From Gamsiella multidivaricata (lineage: Eukaryota; Mortierellomycota; Mortierellomycetes; Mortierellales; Mortierellaceae): DNA of 64,000 nucleotides. The position numbers and the translations under genes were made by a program. The notes under the pieces are model-generated. The model did no database searches. It was not told where the DNA came from and saw only the letters and a program-made list of their open reading frames with translations. Positions 36,344 through 47,422 of the stretch are shown here, piece after piece. Position 1 is the first letter of the stretch. The number at the start of each line of letters is the position of its first letter. Location of the stretch: NCBI RefSeq assembly GCF_025024155.1, contig NW_026251820.1:30224-94223 (forward strand). The letters are read 5' to 3'.

Positions 36344-37489
36344 ATGAGGCGCAACCCATCGCAAGGAAAGAAGCAGTTGATGGCCATTGCAACAGCATGC
36401 TCTCTGCTTCTCTCCTTTTTGGCCACTGCCGACGGATTACCCATCCCCAAGAGACAAGGGTCCATAGGCATGCATCATAGGCACTCAGGCTACCGCACGC
36501 CTATCAGTTCCAACAGCCAACTGTCCACGTTCTTGCCACAACAGCAAGCCAAGGATTCGCCTGCATCATCACTGTCGAATATCATTGAGGGCGGGGATAC
36601 TCAAGACTTGGCTGTGATATCAAAGGCTCTATTGCTGCAGGAGACAGGACTTACAGAAATGAAGGAAGTGACCAACAGCAAAGTGGACAGCACGAAATAC
36701 GCGAATGAATTGACTTCAAAGACGGAAAATGTTGCAGCAGAGTATTTGGAGGAAAGCACCTTGACAGACGAGACACATGGATCAGTGTCATCCTCGTCCA
36801 TGGCGACAACAGTTAGTCCAGACCGCCGCACCCATGAGGCCGAAGATCGACCTTCACAAGAAGTACAATTGGCTCTTACATCGACTGTACCAGCAGAGAT
36901 TGGATCCGCAGAGGCAGAATCCAGTCTCATTTCTTTAGAAACAGAGAAGGAGGAGGACAACAAAGCAAACGATGCACTGTCGATCATATATACCAAGAGG
37001 CGTTTGACCAACACCATCAACGGCCAAGAACGCATCCAAGGCGATGACATCCTAGACGACCTCCGCCGCGACTCCACTGTGCCCATCGACGACGAAGGCT
37101 ACGTCGACCTACCCCACTCCACGCGAGTCCAAACCTTCCATCGGACCCTCCTGGCCAGCTTCACCATAATCCTGACTTTGTTCTTATTCCTCCTTCTGGT
37201 CATTTCTTACAGGATGTACGCCCGACACAGAGATACGACCCCATTGGCCTTCTTTCATTATCTTACCCGCGGCATCTTCACCTCCCTGTCCTTGGATGGA
37301 TCTGCGATGTCGCGTTCTACGGGCGCGTTCTATGCAAAGGGTCCAAGGGAGGAATATTTTGACTACATGGACGAAAAGCTGGTGAACAAAAATGTTATTG
37401 AGGAGGCGTCCGCGACGAGTGTGCAAGCAAGACCGGCCATGACTGATCTGAGAAGGACCTCGGCCTCACAGCATCACGTACAACAATAG
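36344..37489 (+). CDS. Predicted single-pass membrane protein with signal peptide, unknown
   Basis: ATG 36344 gives a signal peptide (QLMAIATACSLLLSFLATADG), a long acidic, Ser/Thr-rich extracellular region (about residues 30-270) suited to O-glycosylation, one membrane segment (TLLASFTIILTLFLFLLLVI, about 270) and a cytosolic tail of about 95 residues. The open frame extends upstream but those residues do not look coding. 381 aa. Layout resembles fungal cell-surface sensors, but no WSC or Cys motif is seen, so no function is assigned. Confidence 0.55.
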   Translation: MRRNPSQGKKQLMAIATACSLLLSFLATADGLPIPKRQGSIGMHHRHSGYRTPISSNSQLSTFLPQQQAKDSPASSLSNIIEGGDTQDLAVISKALLLQETGLTEMKEVTNSKVDSTKYANELTSKTENVAAEYLEESTLTDETHGSVSSSSMATTVSPDRRTHEAEDRPSQEVQLALTSTVPAEIGSAEAESSLISLETEKEEDNKANDALSIIYTKRRLTNTINGQERIQGDDILDDLRRDSTVPIDDEGYVDLPHSTRVQTFHRTLLASFTIILTLFLFLLLVISYRMYARHRDTTPLAFFHYLTRGIFTSLSLDGSAMSRSTGAFYAKGPREEYFDYMDEKLVNKNVIEEASATSVQARPAMTDLRRTSASQHHVQQ

Positions 37490-37810
37490 CAACAATAACA
37501 GTAACAATAGCTGCGATAGTAAGACTCAGAACGCGCATAACTCTTCTCAATGAGAACCATTTATAGTTGCAATAAAATCCATCTCCAAAGAAAAAAGAAA
37601 GAATTATTTATTTATTCTTTTTCTTTTTTTTTTTTCTGTAAGCAAAAGTAGAGGGGAGTGTAAGTTTAAGTCTTTACAGGGATTGAAGACCAGCTTTTTT
37701 TTTTTTATCGATCGAGTAGAAAATGTCTGGAGGGGCGAAGCAAGGTCAAGTAATGAGGATGCAGGGAGAGAGATCGGGAGAGAGGAGAGAGATAACCAAT
37801 TTTTTTATCC
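37490..37810. other. Convergent intergenic region
   Basis: It lies between the 3' ends of the membrane-protein gene (+) and the ATP synthase gene (-). It carries aataaa (37570-37575) and T/A homopolymer tracts; no coding signal. Confidence 0.5.
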
Positions 37811-39039
37811 TTAATGGTGGTGTTCCTCCTCCTCTTCGATCTCCTCCTCCTCTTCCTCCTCCTCAACGGCCTCCTCAGAGACAGCCTCAGCAATCTCGGT
37901 GTTGGCGGTCTCCCAGGCAGCAAGATCAGCAGCAGCATCAATTGAGGGGGTCTATCGTCATTTAATTAAAAATGAGTATTTGAGTGAGTAAAGACTCCTG
38001 GCATATCTTTAACCAGATGAACATCGTATCACATGGCTTACAGCGGGGGCAACAGGGGCCTTGAAGTCCTTGACCTGGGAAGAGGCATCTGCGCCCTTGG
38101 CCTATTAAACAGACAGTGGCAGTACGTAGATAGATGGTTAGATCTAACTACCTATAGTGCCCTTTTTTTCTTTTTCTTCCTTAAACCAACGGATCTTTCT
38201 GTTCTTTGAGCAAAGGTAACATACATCAGGGGCAGGCTTGTAGGCCTTGAGCTCCTTGATGTACAAGTCCTTGAGGAGATCTAGGATGTTCCGATAAAGC
38301 AAATGCAAAGTTGTCAACGACCCTGTTATATCAAGATAAATTTAAGGCACGAATTGGGCAACGCCAATTGAGTCCTCAAACGATGATGGAAACATACCCT
38401 GCATCAAAGGGGCCGAGGGAGCGGTGAAGCTGCGAACGGCCATGGCGGTGGCAGGACGGGCGGCAACAGCGCGCGAGACGGGAGCCTATCAAACAAGAAC
38501 GCAATTGAACCGTGGATCAACCTTTGTTATTACAGGATTATCGATCAAGTCGCGTTTTTTTTTTTTTTTTTTTTCGAGTGTCAGATAAATTGCAAGAGAT
38601 TTGTTCGAGCTGAAGGGAAGATGCTCGGTGTTGCAGGGTTGTCATGTTGGAGTGCTATGGCGAAACTTCTACATGGACACAGTCGCAAGTGTGAAGACTG
38701 CAGGGGCAGGGTGGAGTAGATCTCTGGGCGCCCAGCCCACTCCTTGTTGGCTGGTTTGTGGATCGACTGTTTGCGTTACTCGTGGGTCGTTTTACAGTGA
38801 CGCTGCGCTATGTTCCTGGATAGAGCGTCCGATCCTGATCTTTCCGAGCCAAGTTGTTGGTTCGTCACCATGGATGTGTGGATGTGGAGTGATGCGGGAA
38901 GTGTTCATCACGTCAACAAACGAGGGAAAACAGTGCAGAGGAGCAGGATGGATGGCAATGCTTATTGGGTAAAGCAGGGGGGAGGAGAAGGAGGAGATGT
39001 TGTCCTTACAGCAAGACGGACAAGGCGGGATGCGATCAT
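37811..39039 (-). CDS. ATP14: Mitochondrial F1F0 ATP synthase subunit h
   Basis: Five exons on the minus strand: 39039-39010, 38485-38398, 38280-38225, 38101-38042, 37951-37811; 124 aa, equal to the yeast Atp14 length as I recall it. The N-terminus MIASRLVRLAAPVSRAVAAR is a mitochondrial presequence (Arg/Ala, no acids). The mature part has DLLKDLYIKELKAYKPAP, the signature of Atp14, then SQVKDFKAPVAP. The C-terminus is an acidic run (Glu) ending HHH. This peripheral-stalk subunit links F1 to F0. Exon 1 is only 30 nt and is separated by a 524-nt intron, far longer than the others; its ATG was found by extending from the presequence, not by an open frame, and should be treated as probable. Confidence 0.8.
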
Positions 39040-39303
39040 GGCGAATGTGATGTGATGGGGAAAGAGTGAGAGTGATGTTGAAAAGTGAGCGATGCAGTTT
39101 CCATCGATTCGGTTGGAGTGCAATCTTTCCCGATGATCTTGTTTGTTTTTGCAGCTAGGGAATGGAATGTAGCGTGCATGCACTTAGGGAAGAAGCGGAC
39201 TGCGCGTGCACAGTGCCAACCTTGCCTTCGTATCTCCCCACAAGCGCAAGCGCTCCCAGCTCCTCATCACCCTCCACCTTTCCTTTGTTCCTTCTTCACA
39301 GCA

Positions 39304-40491
39304 ATGACCTCCTCCTCCTCCTCCTCCTCTTCCAGCTCCTTTGGATCCCTCTTCAGATCCTCATTCTCCTCACCCGATGGCTTTGCAACCACAGGCACCT
39401 CTGGGCGCGACACTCGCACCATACCAAAGCTCAAGGTCACAAAACCAACCGCAACCAAAATGATATCGCCATCGTTCAGTCCAGATCAAGATACCAGCAA
39501 ACGACCGTCGTTTCTCAGCTTTCTCTTCTCAGGCGAAAGCTCCTCATATTCGTCATCGTCCTCCTCCGACAGCTCTTCTTCAGCTTCTTATTCCAGCATG
39601 CTCCTGCCGCCAAGGGCGCTCTTCCCCTCTCTTTCAGGAACAACTCCTGCACCTGCAACAGCACCACTGACAAAGAGTCCCAAAGCAAAACGTGGCCTGT
39701 TCAGAAAGACAAAGAGACATTCAAAGAACACAATTGCAACGCCGGGTTATTCTTCAGAGGAGAGGAGTACGGGCTGGTCATTAAGACCCTGGGCTAGTTG
39801 GGGTGGGGGAGGAGGAGCAGAAGGAGGTCTAGGAGAAGGAGCTTCACCGTCTAAGAATGATAGTCGAAGTCATGGACGGATATGGGCGTCCAAAACAAGC
39901 AAATCAGACACAGATGTTGTAATGATTCAACATCAGCAACAATTGGTCGACAATACGAAAAAGAAGAAGAAGAAGAGTGGCATGTTTGCAGGAGAGAGCT
40001 GCAACAGTGAAGTAGGGGCAGGAGCAGGACAAATCATGCTGCATCCTTCATACAACCTCAGCAATCGATCTATTACGTCCATGTATTCATCCTCGCCTCC
40101 AAGCGACCATGAGGCATTGGCGACAACAGGATACCAGCAGCATAGCCACTCGTGTCTAGATCAAGTATGTCATCATTGCCAGCATCAGCAGGGTTCATCC
40201 CGGATGGGAGTGACACTGGCGGTGCACGATGTATTTGGGATTGGCAAGGTGACGGAGATGAGTCTAGCACTGTTCCTAGCGCACGATGCGTTCCTGAGTC
40301 GGAGGCCGTTCTGGATGCAGTGTGCGGTCATGGGGTGGGAGGCTCTAGTGGTGCTGCTAGCCCTTTGGGGAGTGCTTCGGGTGGTGGGACTGGTAGAGGC
40401 GGTTGTGTGGGGAGCGAACGATATTGTCAGGGGCACAGTATCTACGATCCAGGCACTTGGACGGGCCCTTCAGTTCCTCCTTCTAAGATAG
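39304..40491 (+). CDS. Serine-rich protein with C-terminal hydrophobic segments, unknown
   Basis: ATG 39304 opens [17 protein letters not shown], 395 aa; in-frame ATGs further upstream (for example about 39133) cannot be excluded. The first 200 residues are Ser runs and Lys-rich stretches; a Cys/His cluster CLDQVCHHCQHQQ (near residue 285) is followed by two hydrophobic stretches (MGWEALVVLLALWGVLRVVG and the end LGRALQFLLL). Probably membrane-associated. It lies 264 bp from the divergent ATP14 start. No family recognised. Confidence 0.5.
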   Translation: MTSSSSSSSSSSFGSLFRSSFSSPDGFATTGTSGRDTRTIPKLKVTKPTATKMISPSFSPDQDTSKRPSFLSFLFSGESSSYSSSSSSDSSSSASYSSMLLPPRALFPSLSGTTPAPATAPLTKSPKAKRGLFRKTKRHSKNTIATPGYSSEERSTGWSLRPWASWGGGGGAEGGLGEGASPSKNDSRSHGRIWASKTSKSDTDVVMIQHQQQLVDNTKKKKKKSGMFAGESCNSEVGAGAGQIMLHPSYNLSNRSITSMYSSSPPSDHEALATTGYQQHSHSCLDQVCHHCQHQQGSSRMGVTLAVHDVFGIGKVTEMSLALFLAHDAFLSRRPFWMQCAVMGWEALVVLLALWGVLRVVGLVEAVVWGANDIVRGTVSTIQALGRALQFLLLR

Positions 40492-41149
40492 ATCGGGTGC
40501 ACCACCATCGCCAATGTGTATCGATATGTAATAATATTTCCAATGTATATGAATAGTTGAGTGAGGCCCCGGTTGTTGCAAGTACGCAGCAGGGGCTCAA
40601 TAAATCTTTAAGTGGCTCACGATGACCTCATGGGTCCTTGCATGGCATGTAGACTATCACCGCAGCTATTTTTCCTTGGCTGAAAGAGCGCAGCTGCAGG
40701 GAAGAATAGGGGCCGAAATGACGAGTGCATGTTGACCACGGGTCGCTGGTCATCATCCCCCATCCCCATATATCCTTGTGTCTCCATCCCCACCAATTAG
40801 CCCCTCCCCAGAACACGTTTTTACTCGCTGCTGCCACAGCAGTGGTTTACCTGTGCACGTTCTTTTCTGCATACCTTTTTCTACTTCGAATTCGTATCAC
40901 TTCCCCACTTCTTCTTTCTACTGCTGTAACTGCTCCTCCTCCTCCTCCTCCTCCTTTTACTTACTACTACCAGCGCCTATCTGCACTTCCTCCTTTTGTG
41001 GCACAAAGACAATACCAGCCAGAGAAAACAGCCCTCTCCTTGGTACCTATCGAAAGAGATCATCCCTCTCTTCACACTTTCCCCACAAATACCACACTCC
41101 CTCTTTTGTTCTCTTGTAAATTATTGTTTTATACCCCATCCTCGCAGCC
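40492..41149. other. Intergenic region and leader of the VTT gene
   Basis: CT-rich from about 40915 to 41130, as in other leaders in this window. An aataaa follows the preceding gene (40599-40604). No gene recognised. Confidence 0.45.
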
Positions 41150-42758
41150 ATGACCAGGCGAAGCCAAGACCACAGCGGCGCTGCACCCTCTGCGGATCAA
41201 GAACACACCTCCGTTGTCAGGACGTATTACGAAGACGACCATGATGATAATGATGGTCTCACAAGGGAATCTCAAGGCTCAGAAAACACACCCCTGATCA
41301 ACACCACCAACGGAACCAGGGCAGGACTAATCCAACACCGAGCCCGAAACATCAGTGACCACAGTCTACACACGCTTCAGCAAAAATCGATTCACAGAGG
41401 AGCGCAGCAACAAAGGCGGCACAGTGAAGAGCCATTGAAGCTGACATGGACAGAATGGGCGATCGAAAACGGACTTCACCCGAGCACCTGGACGAAACAT
41501 ACGTATTTCCGGGCTTCTCTTCTCTTGATCTTCTTGACTCTGGTCATCTTGGCATTCACAGTCTTCAGGGTACAGGATCATATCAAGGATATCTTAAAGT
41601 AAGTAATGGAAAAAAGGAAAAGGCTGCTTCCGCTTCCGCAGCAGCAGTAGTAGTAGCAAAAAGCGGCAATTTTTAAATAGAAGCGATTACAACCGCCATC
41701 TAACAAATGAGCCATGCATCCTACTTTATACTGTTTTTAGATACATCGACGACCATAAGAACATAGGGGCTATATTGTTCGTGACCTTTTATACGGTCGC
41801 ATGCTGGCTCTTCCTGCCTGGATCGCTATTCACCATCGGCGCCGGGTTCTTGTTCAAGCCTATGCCGTTTGCGCTGGCGATCGTGCTTCTAGGCGATGTT
41901 TTTGGCGCAATAGGGTCCTTTCTCTTTGGCCGGTACATCTTTTATGACTGGGTCAAGGGCATGATGTCCAAGCACCCCAAGTTCCATGCACTGGACCAAG
42001 TCATTCAGGATGATGGTACGTATCCTTCTATTATTTCTAACTACTAACAATTCAGGAATATCTTACTATGACTGTAATTAACTTTTTTTTTTCTTGTTTC
42101 TTGTGTAGGCTGGAAAATTGTCGTGATGCTGCGACTGACGCCTATCCCGTTCAACTTGATCACGTACTTTTTCTCTATCACCTCCATATCCCTCTACACT
42201 CTCGTCTGGGCAACTATTGTCGGCATCTTCCCAGGTTCCTGCCTCGGTATCTGGATCGGATCCCTCCTCAAGGGGCTCTCAGGCATCGACAATCCGGAAC
42301 TAGAGACCAAGAATGTTGTCATCCTGGCCATGAACGGCGTCTTTATCGTCTGCTCCATCCTGACGCTGTCCATCTTTGGGAAGCGGTCCTTGCGGAAGGC
42401 CATGCGCAAACTCGACAAGCATCACAGCCATCTGCATGAAGACGAGCATAGAGGTCTTTTGTCGGCACAAGAGATTGATAGTGAACAAGGACTGGTGGAT
42501 CGGGACATTGATGACAACGGCGATGATGATTATCTGGAGGACGCCCTTCATGCCGAGGAAACTGAGGAGGAGGAAGAGGGAGTTTCAAGTACTACGGGAT
42601 CGGAAGCAACTGTAATAGCACCGGAAACAGCGCCATTGGGGCCAAGTGGCTTCACGCGCGGCGAGAAATGGATGTTTGTAGGGATCGCGGCTGCAGCGCT
42701 GATCAATATCAGTGTGTGTCTTCCACTCTACTACCACTACGCCAACCAGGATGACTAG
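41150..42758 (+). CDS. TVP38: TVP38/TMEM64-family (VTT domain) membrane protein
   Basis: Three exons: 41150-41598, 41741-42015, 42109-42758; 457 aa. A disordered polar N-terminus leads to a membrane helix (SLLLIFLTLVILAFTVF, about residue 125-142), then the VTT (SNARE-associated Golgi) core: WLFLPGSLFTIGAGFLF, ALAIVLLGDVFGAIGSFLFG and, across intron 2, RLTPIPFNLITYFF with GIFPGSCLGIWIGSLL. The motif pair F/LPGSxxxxxAGxxF and R.xPxPFNxxxY defines the family. The C-terminal tail is acidic and ends with one more helix (MFVGIAAAALINISVCLPLY). Yeast Tvp38 is a Golgi membrane protein; VTT proteins are related to scramblases (TMEM41B/VMP1). Assignment to Tvp38 rather than another VTT member is by best recollection. 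Confidence 0.85.
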
Positions 42759-43104
42759 ACGCAGGATATACGAGAAATATCAAATAAATGGCCAGCGTTA
42801 AGACGCAGACTGCATAGATCTAAGATTCAAGTATCTGCTCCAGCTGAAGGCCATGCGGACGATGCTCCCCATGAGAACTGCAACTGGAGCTATCAATAGA
42901 CGAACAAAAACAATGGGCTGGACATGCAAATAACAGTTGCCACGATAACCACAATATCCACATGAAATGAAGCGCGGTTATGGGCCTAATAAGCGCTAAA
43001 CTACTTACAACTCAAGCCGTGCTTTTTCTTGCTTTCCTTCTCCCTCTCACCCTCTCACTCTTTTTTCTTTCTTTCGCACTCTTACCCCAACTCTTGTTCT
43101 CGTA
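42759..43104. other. Intergenic region between the VTT and Q/P-rich genes
   Basis: aataaa at 42784-42789 is a likely polyadenylation signal of the VTT gene. No gene recognised. Confidence 0.45.
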
Positions 43105-43560
43105 ATGAACACCCACCGCTCGCCGCCAACATCAACGTCCATATCACCCACGCCACCATCCACATCCTCGGCTTCAGGCTCACCTCAAACACACAGAGAC
43201 CCACACCCATCACAGTCCCTGCCTTCCTGGCGCCAAGTACAGCAACAGCAGCATCCACCACGGCACCAACAACCCTTTGTAGAACCATCACCACCACCGC
43301 AAGCATCTCCACCATCAGCACCACGACAATCGCAATACCCATATCAGTTCGATATTAAGCATTGCCGGCGATTCCTCAAAGTGGCCCAGATGCAACAGAA
43401 ACAACGTCGACAAGAGCAGGCGCGTAGACAGCAAGATTTACGGCATGCTGAAGCGGCGGCTCCCTCCCTCCACCAAGAGTCCGAGGAGTTGCGTCGAGGG
43501 TTGCAAGAGCAGACACGAAGGATTGAGGAGAGCACGCGATGGCTTCAGGAGCGGTTATAG
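43105..43560 (+). CDS. Small proline/glutamine-rich protein with C-terminal coiled coil
   Basis: 151 aa in one frame. The first half is Ser/Pro/Gln-rich and disordered; the second is a Gln/Arg/Glu-rich helix (QKQRRQEQARRQQDLRHAEA, then EELRRGLQEQTRRIEESTRW) that should form a coiled coil. No family recognised. It may be a true short gene or the surviving part of a longer one; there is no intron support. Confidence 0.45.
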   Translation: MNTHRSPPTSTSISPTPPSTSSASGSPQTHRDPHPSQSLPSWRQVQQQQHPPRHQQPFVEPSPPPQASPPSAPRQSQYPYQFDIKHCRRFLKVAQMQQKQRRQEQARRQQDLRHAEAAAPSLHQESEELRRGLQEQTRRIEESTRWLQERL

Positions 43561-43886
43561 TGGAGCGGACGCTGAGAAAATGAGAGACAATTCAGGTACA
43601 CGAGTGCATGCTTTGCAACTGTTCCAAATTGGTGGCGTCCAAAGTGAAGTAGAGATCCTTTCTTGGCTGGCACCCGCACAAGTCGACTGCTTATATGGAT
43701 GTATCTTCCATAGCTGCCCGAAAACAGTAAAGAAGCGCTATTCCGCATGGGTATGGGTGGACAAAATGAGAATATAATTTCAGATCACCATATGCAATAT
43801 ACTACGCTCTCTTCTATTGTTTTATTTCATAGTCATTATCATTAAGTTCATTAACATCGCAGAGGGCAGAACTATCAAAGAGTCGT
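43561..43886. other. Convergent intergenic region
   Basis: 3' ends of the small Q/P-rich gene (+) and the Usp1-domain gene (-). Only unsupported frames. Confidence 0.45.
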
Positions 43887-46363
43887 TCAGCACACATGCG
43901 AATCTACCGAGACCAAAGTCCCAGAATTAGCTGTTGAAAATACTTGGCTAGCCATGGTGTTCGGGATCTGTCGATTCAATTCCTCCAAGCTCTCACGAAG
44001 GACCGTACCAAGTTCCGAATCTTCTCTTGAATGCCCTCTGCGTCGAGCCGCCCGCTGCACACGTCGTGCTCGATTCAGCTCCGGGTCCAAATTCGCACCA
44101 CCGTCGTTGCTGACCCGAGCTGCTGTTCTTGATGGGGATAGAGGTGTCTCGGCCTTCTTGGAGTCGATAACCTGATTTTGACTCTGGTGTTGACTCTGGT
44201 GTTGACTCTGGTGTTGACTTTGGTGCTGGCTCTGGCTCTGGCTCGTGTTCTCCCCCGTGAGGGCCTCGATCTTGGCCCTTTGTTCTTGAAGAAGGTAATC
44301 CATCTCTTTGAATTCACCTTTAACAGAGGATTGCAGCTGATGGAGTTGATTCTGGAGCGCATTCTTCGTTGGAGGGGGACTCATTTTCCTGCGTCCAGAC
44401 CTTCGGCTTTGGACTGAGCACGTAAACTCGTCCGCCCAAGACCGTACCACATCCAGCTGGTCCCTCAACTCCGTCATCTCCTCTGCTTGCAAAATACTGC
44501 TCTGGCTGAGCTCCTTCTTTTCTTGATCCCTAGACGTAGCAGTTGCATTGAGCCTGAGGATAGTTCTCGAGAGCTCACGGTTCTCACTGTCCGAGCGTCG
44601 GAGTCCCGCGTTCAAGGTCGCAGTCTCGTGTTGCAACAAGAGCCCCTGGATCGTCTTCAGCCGATACATTGAATCCTGGATCGTCTGGTGAAGGCAATCC
44701 ATCTTCTGAGTCGCCGTCTGGAGTTGGTCGGTCGCCGCCTTGAGAGAGTCCATCTTGGAACTACTTGCATACATCCGGATGGATGAGAGAGATGCCTCGC
44801 GCACGCGGGTTTCGATCAATAGGGAGACCGTCATGGATTCGATAAACTGCTCCAGCTCGTCTTGCTCCTATTGGAAGGGAACCGTAGTAAACTAAATCGT
44901 TAGAAAAAATTGCTTCCAGCGCTTTTTGATGGGAAAGGAGGAGAGGGGGGGGGGGAAGGGGGGGACTACATTCCTTTTTCAAACGTAATGTGTACCTTCT
45001 TGAGACTATCCAACTGCTCAGAGTTCATGACCTTGTAGATACGACTCGCGATCACACTAGCGTTAATCGCCTTCTTGAGATCCTCGGGGTTCATGTTCCT
45101 GAGCACATCCTGGGGGAAGAGTCCGCTATGTACCTTCACCCTTGGTAACTTCGTAGAAGTAGGCTGTTGCGCACATTGTGGCCCAGTCTCTGTGGCCTCT
45201 CCCTCCATCGCATGTTGGGTTCCCGGGGCTGTGTAAGATTGTTCCTTGCTCTTCGCAGGAATGTGATTCCCTGCAAGATTTGATGACGGCTCCTCTGGTA
45301 AGGCAGGCTGGACGGGATGTTGAGGACTGCATGCAAATCGCGAGCTGCCCCTTGGAGGCGCTTGGGGCTGATAACCCGGATTCCATTTGATGTTTCTTTG
45401 GGACTTTTTCCATTGACGTTCTGCAATGCTGCTGTCGTCTAAGCCGATGGTCGGGACGGGTTCGCTTGACATCCCTGCAAGACAGTGAGGCTGTACCCTT
45501 GGGCGGCTGCGACTAGAGTTTGTTGCTTGACCGGGAAGGACCTGATTTCCTGGCGGAGAGGCAGGCCCTGCGGCTGCAGGTCCATGGTTGTTGTTGTTGT
45601 TGTTATTGTTATTGTTGTTGCCATACTCTTCGTTCATGTCCGGCAATGACATATTTTGTTGTATCGGTTCGGATCTGCATTCAGTTGGGTTGCGGAGCTC
45701 GGACAGGAAGTCCTGGGGGTTGGCTGTCCAGTCAACAGGTACCTTGCTATCGAGGTACTGTTGTGGATGAGGTGGACGTGGAGGAGCGACCGGCCGGACT
45801 GACATCTGCTGTGGATTTGGGTTACGTTGTGCTGTAGAATTTTGTTCATAAGCACCTGGAGATGCGGTCAGTTCGCTCTTCTGAGATGCGTCCAGATTGC
45901 TGTCGGATGGCTTTCGGTTCAGAGTCCGGAGGGCCGAATCCGACGCCTGACGAGCCTTCTTGAGAAAGTTGCTGTTGAATGGCTTTTTGGAAGTTGGCGA
46001 CGATACATTGGCGTTGGCGACGACGTCTGATTTCTTCAAAGGCTTGTTATCCTCATATTCATTAAGGACGTGATTCACGAGGTATCGCTGACGGAACTGT
46101 TGGTCCATATGTTTGCGTGTATCTTGTGGACTCCTTGGTTGAACCTGGTGGTCAGATCAAGAAATAATTGCGCCGGTCAGTCAAGACAACTTCATCGAGT
46201 GAGACTACAGCTACAGAAAAGAGAGCGAACATACGGAGGCAGACTGCTCGGGGTTGTAGAGATTTCGTGTCTGGATCGGAGGTAGAGGAGGCAGAGACCT
46301 GCCCGTTGGAGAGTGCTGCTGAGAATGTGCAGATGAGTGTGTAGGCATTACAGATAGAGTCAT
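43887..46363 (-). CDS. Usp1-domain (up-regulated during septation) coiled-coil protein
   Basis: Three exons on the minus strand: 46363-46235, 46144-44996, 44867-43887; 752 aa, in frame. The long N-terminal half is disordered, with Pro-rich and Asn-rich runs (poly-Asn at about residue 205). The Usp1 domain then follows across the last intron: LPRVKVHSGLFPQDVLRNM, PEDLKKAINASVIASRIYKV, MNSEQLDSLKK and EQDELEQFIESMTVSLLIET. The rest is coiled coil (LQTATQKMDCLHQTIQDSMY and on), with a tandem QSQH repeat and an Arg-rich segment near the end. Usp1-domain proteins are fungal and linked to septum formation in fission yeast; a role in septation or polarity is inferred from that. Confidence 0.8.
44176..44240 (-). 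repeat. 12-nt tandem repeat coding for QSQH
   Basis: The plus-strand unit gactctggtgtt is repeated about four times, with degenerate copies on both sides. It is in phase with the Usp1-domain gene and gives Gln-Ser-Gln-His repeats in its C-terminal half. Confidence 0.8.
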
Positions 46364-46993
46364 GGTGGTATATACAGTCTATTGTTACAAAGTGTGGTGA
46401 GGCGTGGCTTTGTGGTGGAGCAGGAGATTTGATGCGGAGGAAGAAGACGGGGTTGCTGGATAGTATTTAAATGACCAAAACGTGGATGGCGCAAAGTCGC
46501 TGAAGGATGGTCGGATGGTCGCGCGGAGTAATGTGTAACGTGCAATGTGCATGAAAGGGAGTATTAATGGACGATACGGATGGAGAAAAAGAAGGAAGGA
46601 ATGGAAGAAGTAAGGAAGGGAAGAGAGAAAAGGAGCGAGCAGGGGGGCGAGAGAAATAGACGTGAAATAAGAAGGAAATGGAGTGCCTGTTTTCCACATG
46701 GCACTCCCAGCTTCGCCTCCCCTGCCCCTGCCCCTGTCGTCCAGAATGTGTGAGGCGAGTCAGAAGATTAAAGTTTTAATCACAACACACGTTTCAGGTT
46801 TATTGTAGCACATCCAGGGGAATTTCGTCAGCATGCCTCCCCTAGGCTCATTAAATGTGCCGTCCCTTGCAGCTCAGTTGGATGCATACTTGTCGGAAAA
46901 TAAAAAAACGCGTTTCATCGGTAATGACAATCACAGTAGGGAATAATCCATGTTTATTAAAAGTTCTCTTCTCTAACCATCCCCGCCCATGCT
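46364..46993. other. Intergenic region between XPG and the Usp1-domain gene
   Basis: Contains the promoter of the minus-strand Usp1-domain gene (pyrimidine-rich on that strand, 46550-46680) and the 3' region of XPG. No gene recognised. Confidence 0.45.
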
Positions 46994-47389
46994 TCACTTT
47001 GACATACGAGACTTCTTTGCCGGACTCGACGGTGCCGCTTTCTTCGCACCGCCCGTCTCCTTATTCCTAAAGCTGGACGATCCGTATCTAGCAGCATTCG
47101 AGGCCGAGACCAGTGCAGTCAACGATGAGGCTACTCCCGAGATCTTGTCTGCTGCATCACCTCGTTTCCGCTGGGGCGGCTGTTGTTGCTCCTGTCCCTG
47201 TTGCATCTGTGATTGACGCTGTCTTTCCGCAAATGTATCCCAATGACTAGGCGCAAAGTCGTTCAACTCCCCATCATTATCATCGTCATCATCATCGCAG
47301 CTGCTGGAGTTCCTGTCTGAGCCATCGTTTGACCGCTTCCGATGCTTCGTCTGGCTTCCATCGTCTACATTCGCACCAGCATTTGTAGC

Positions 47390-47422
<33 letters not shown>

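Noticed and set aside
38601..38972. 123-aa plus-strand frame in ATP14 intron 1
   Set aside because: No domain, no splice support, overlaps an intron on the other strand.
39162..39797. 211-aa frame overlapping the Ser-rich membrane protein gene
   Set aside because: Alternative frame of the same Ser-coding repeats; lacks motifs and ends within the gene.
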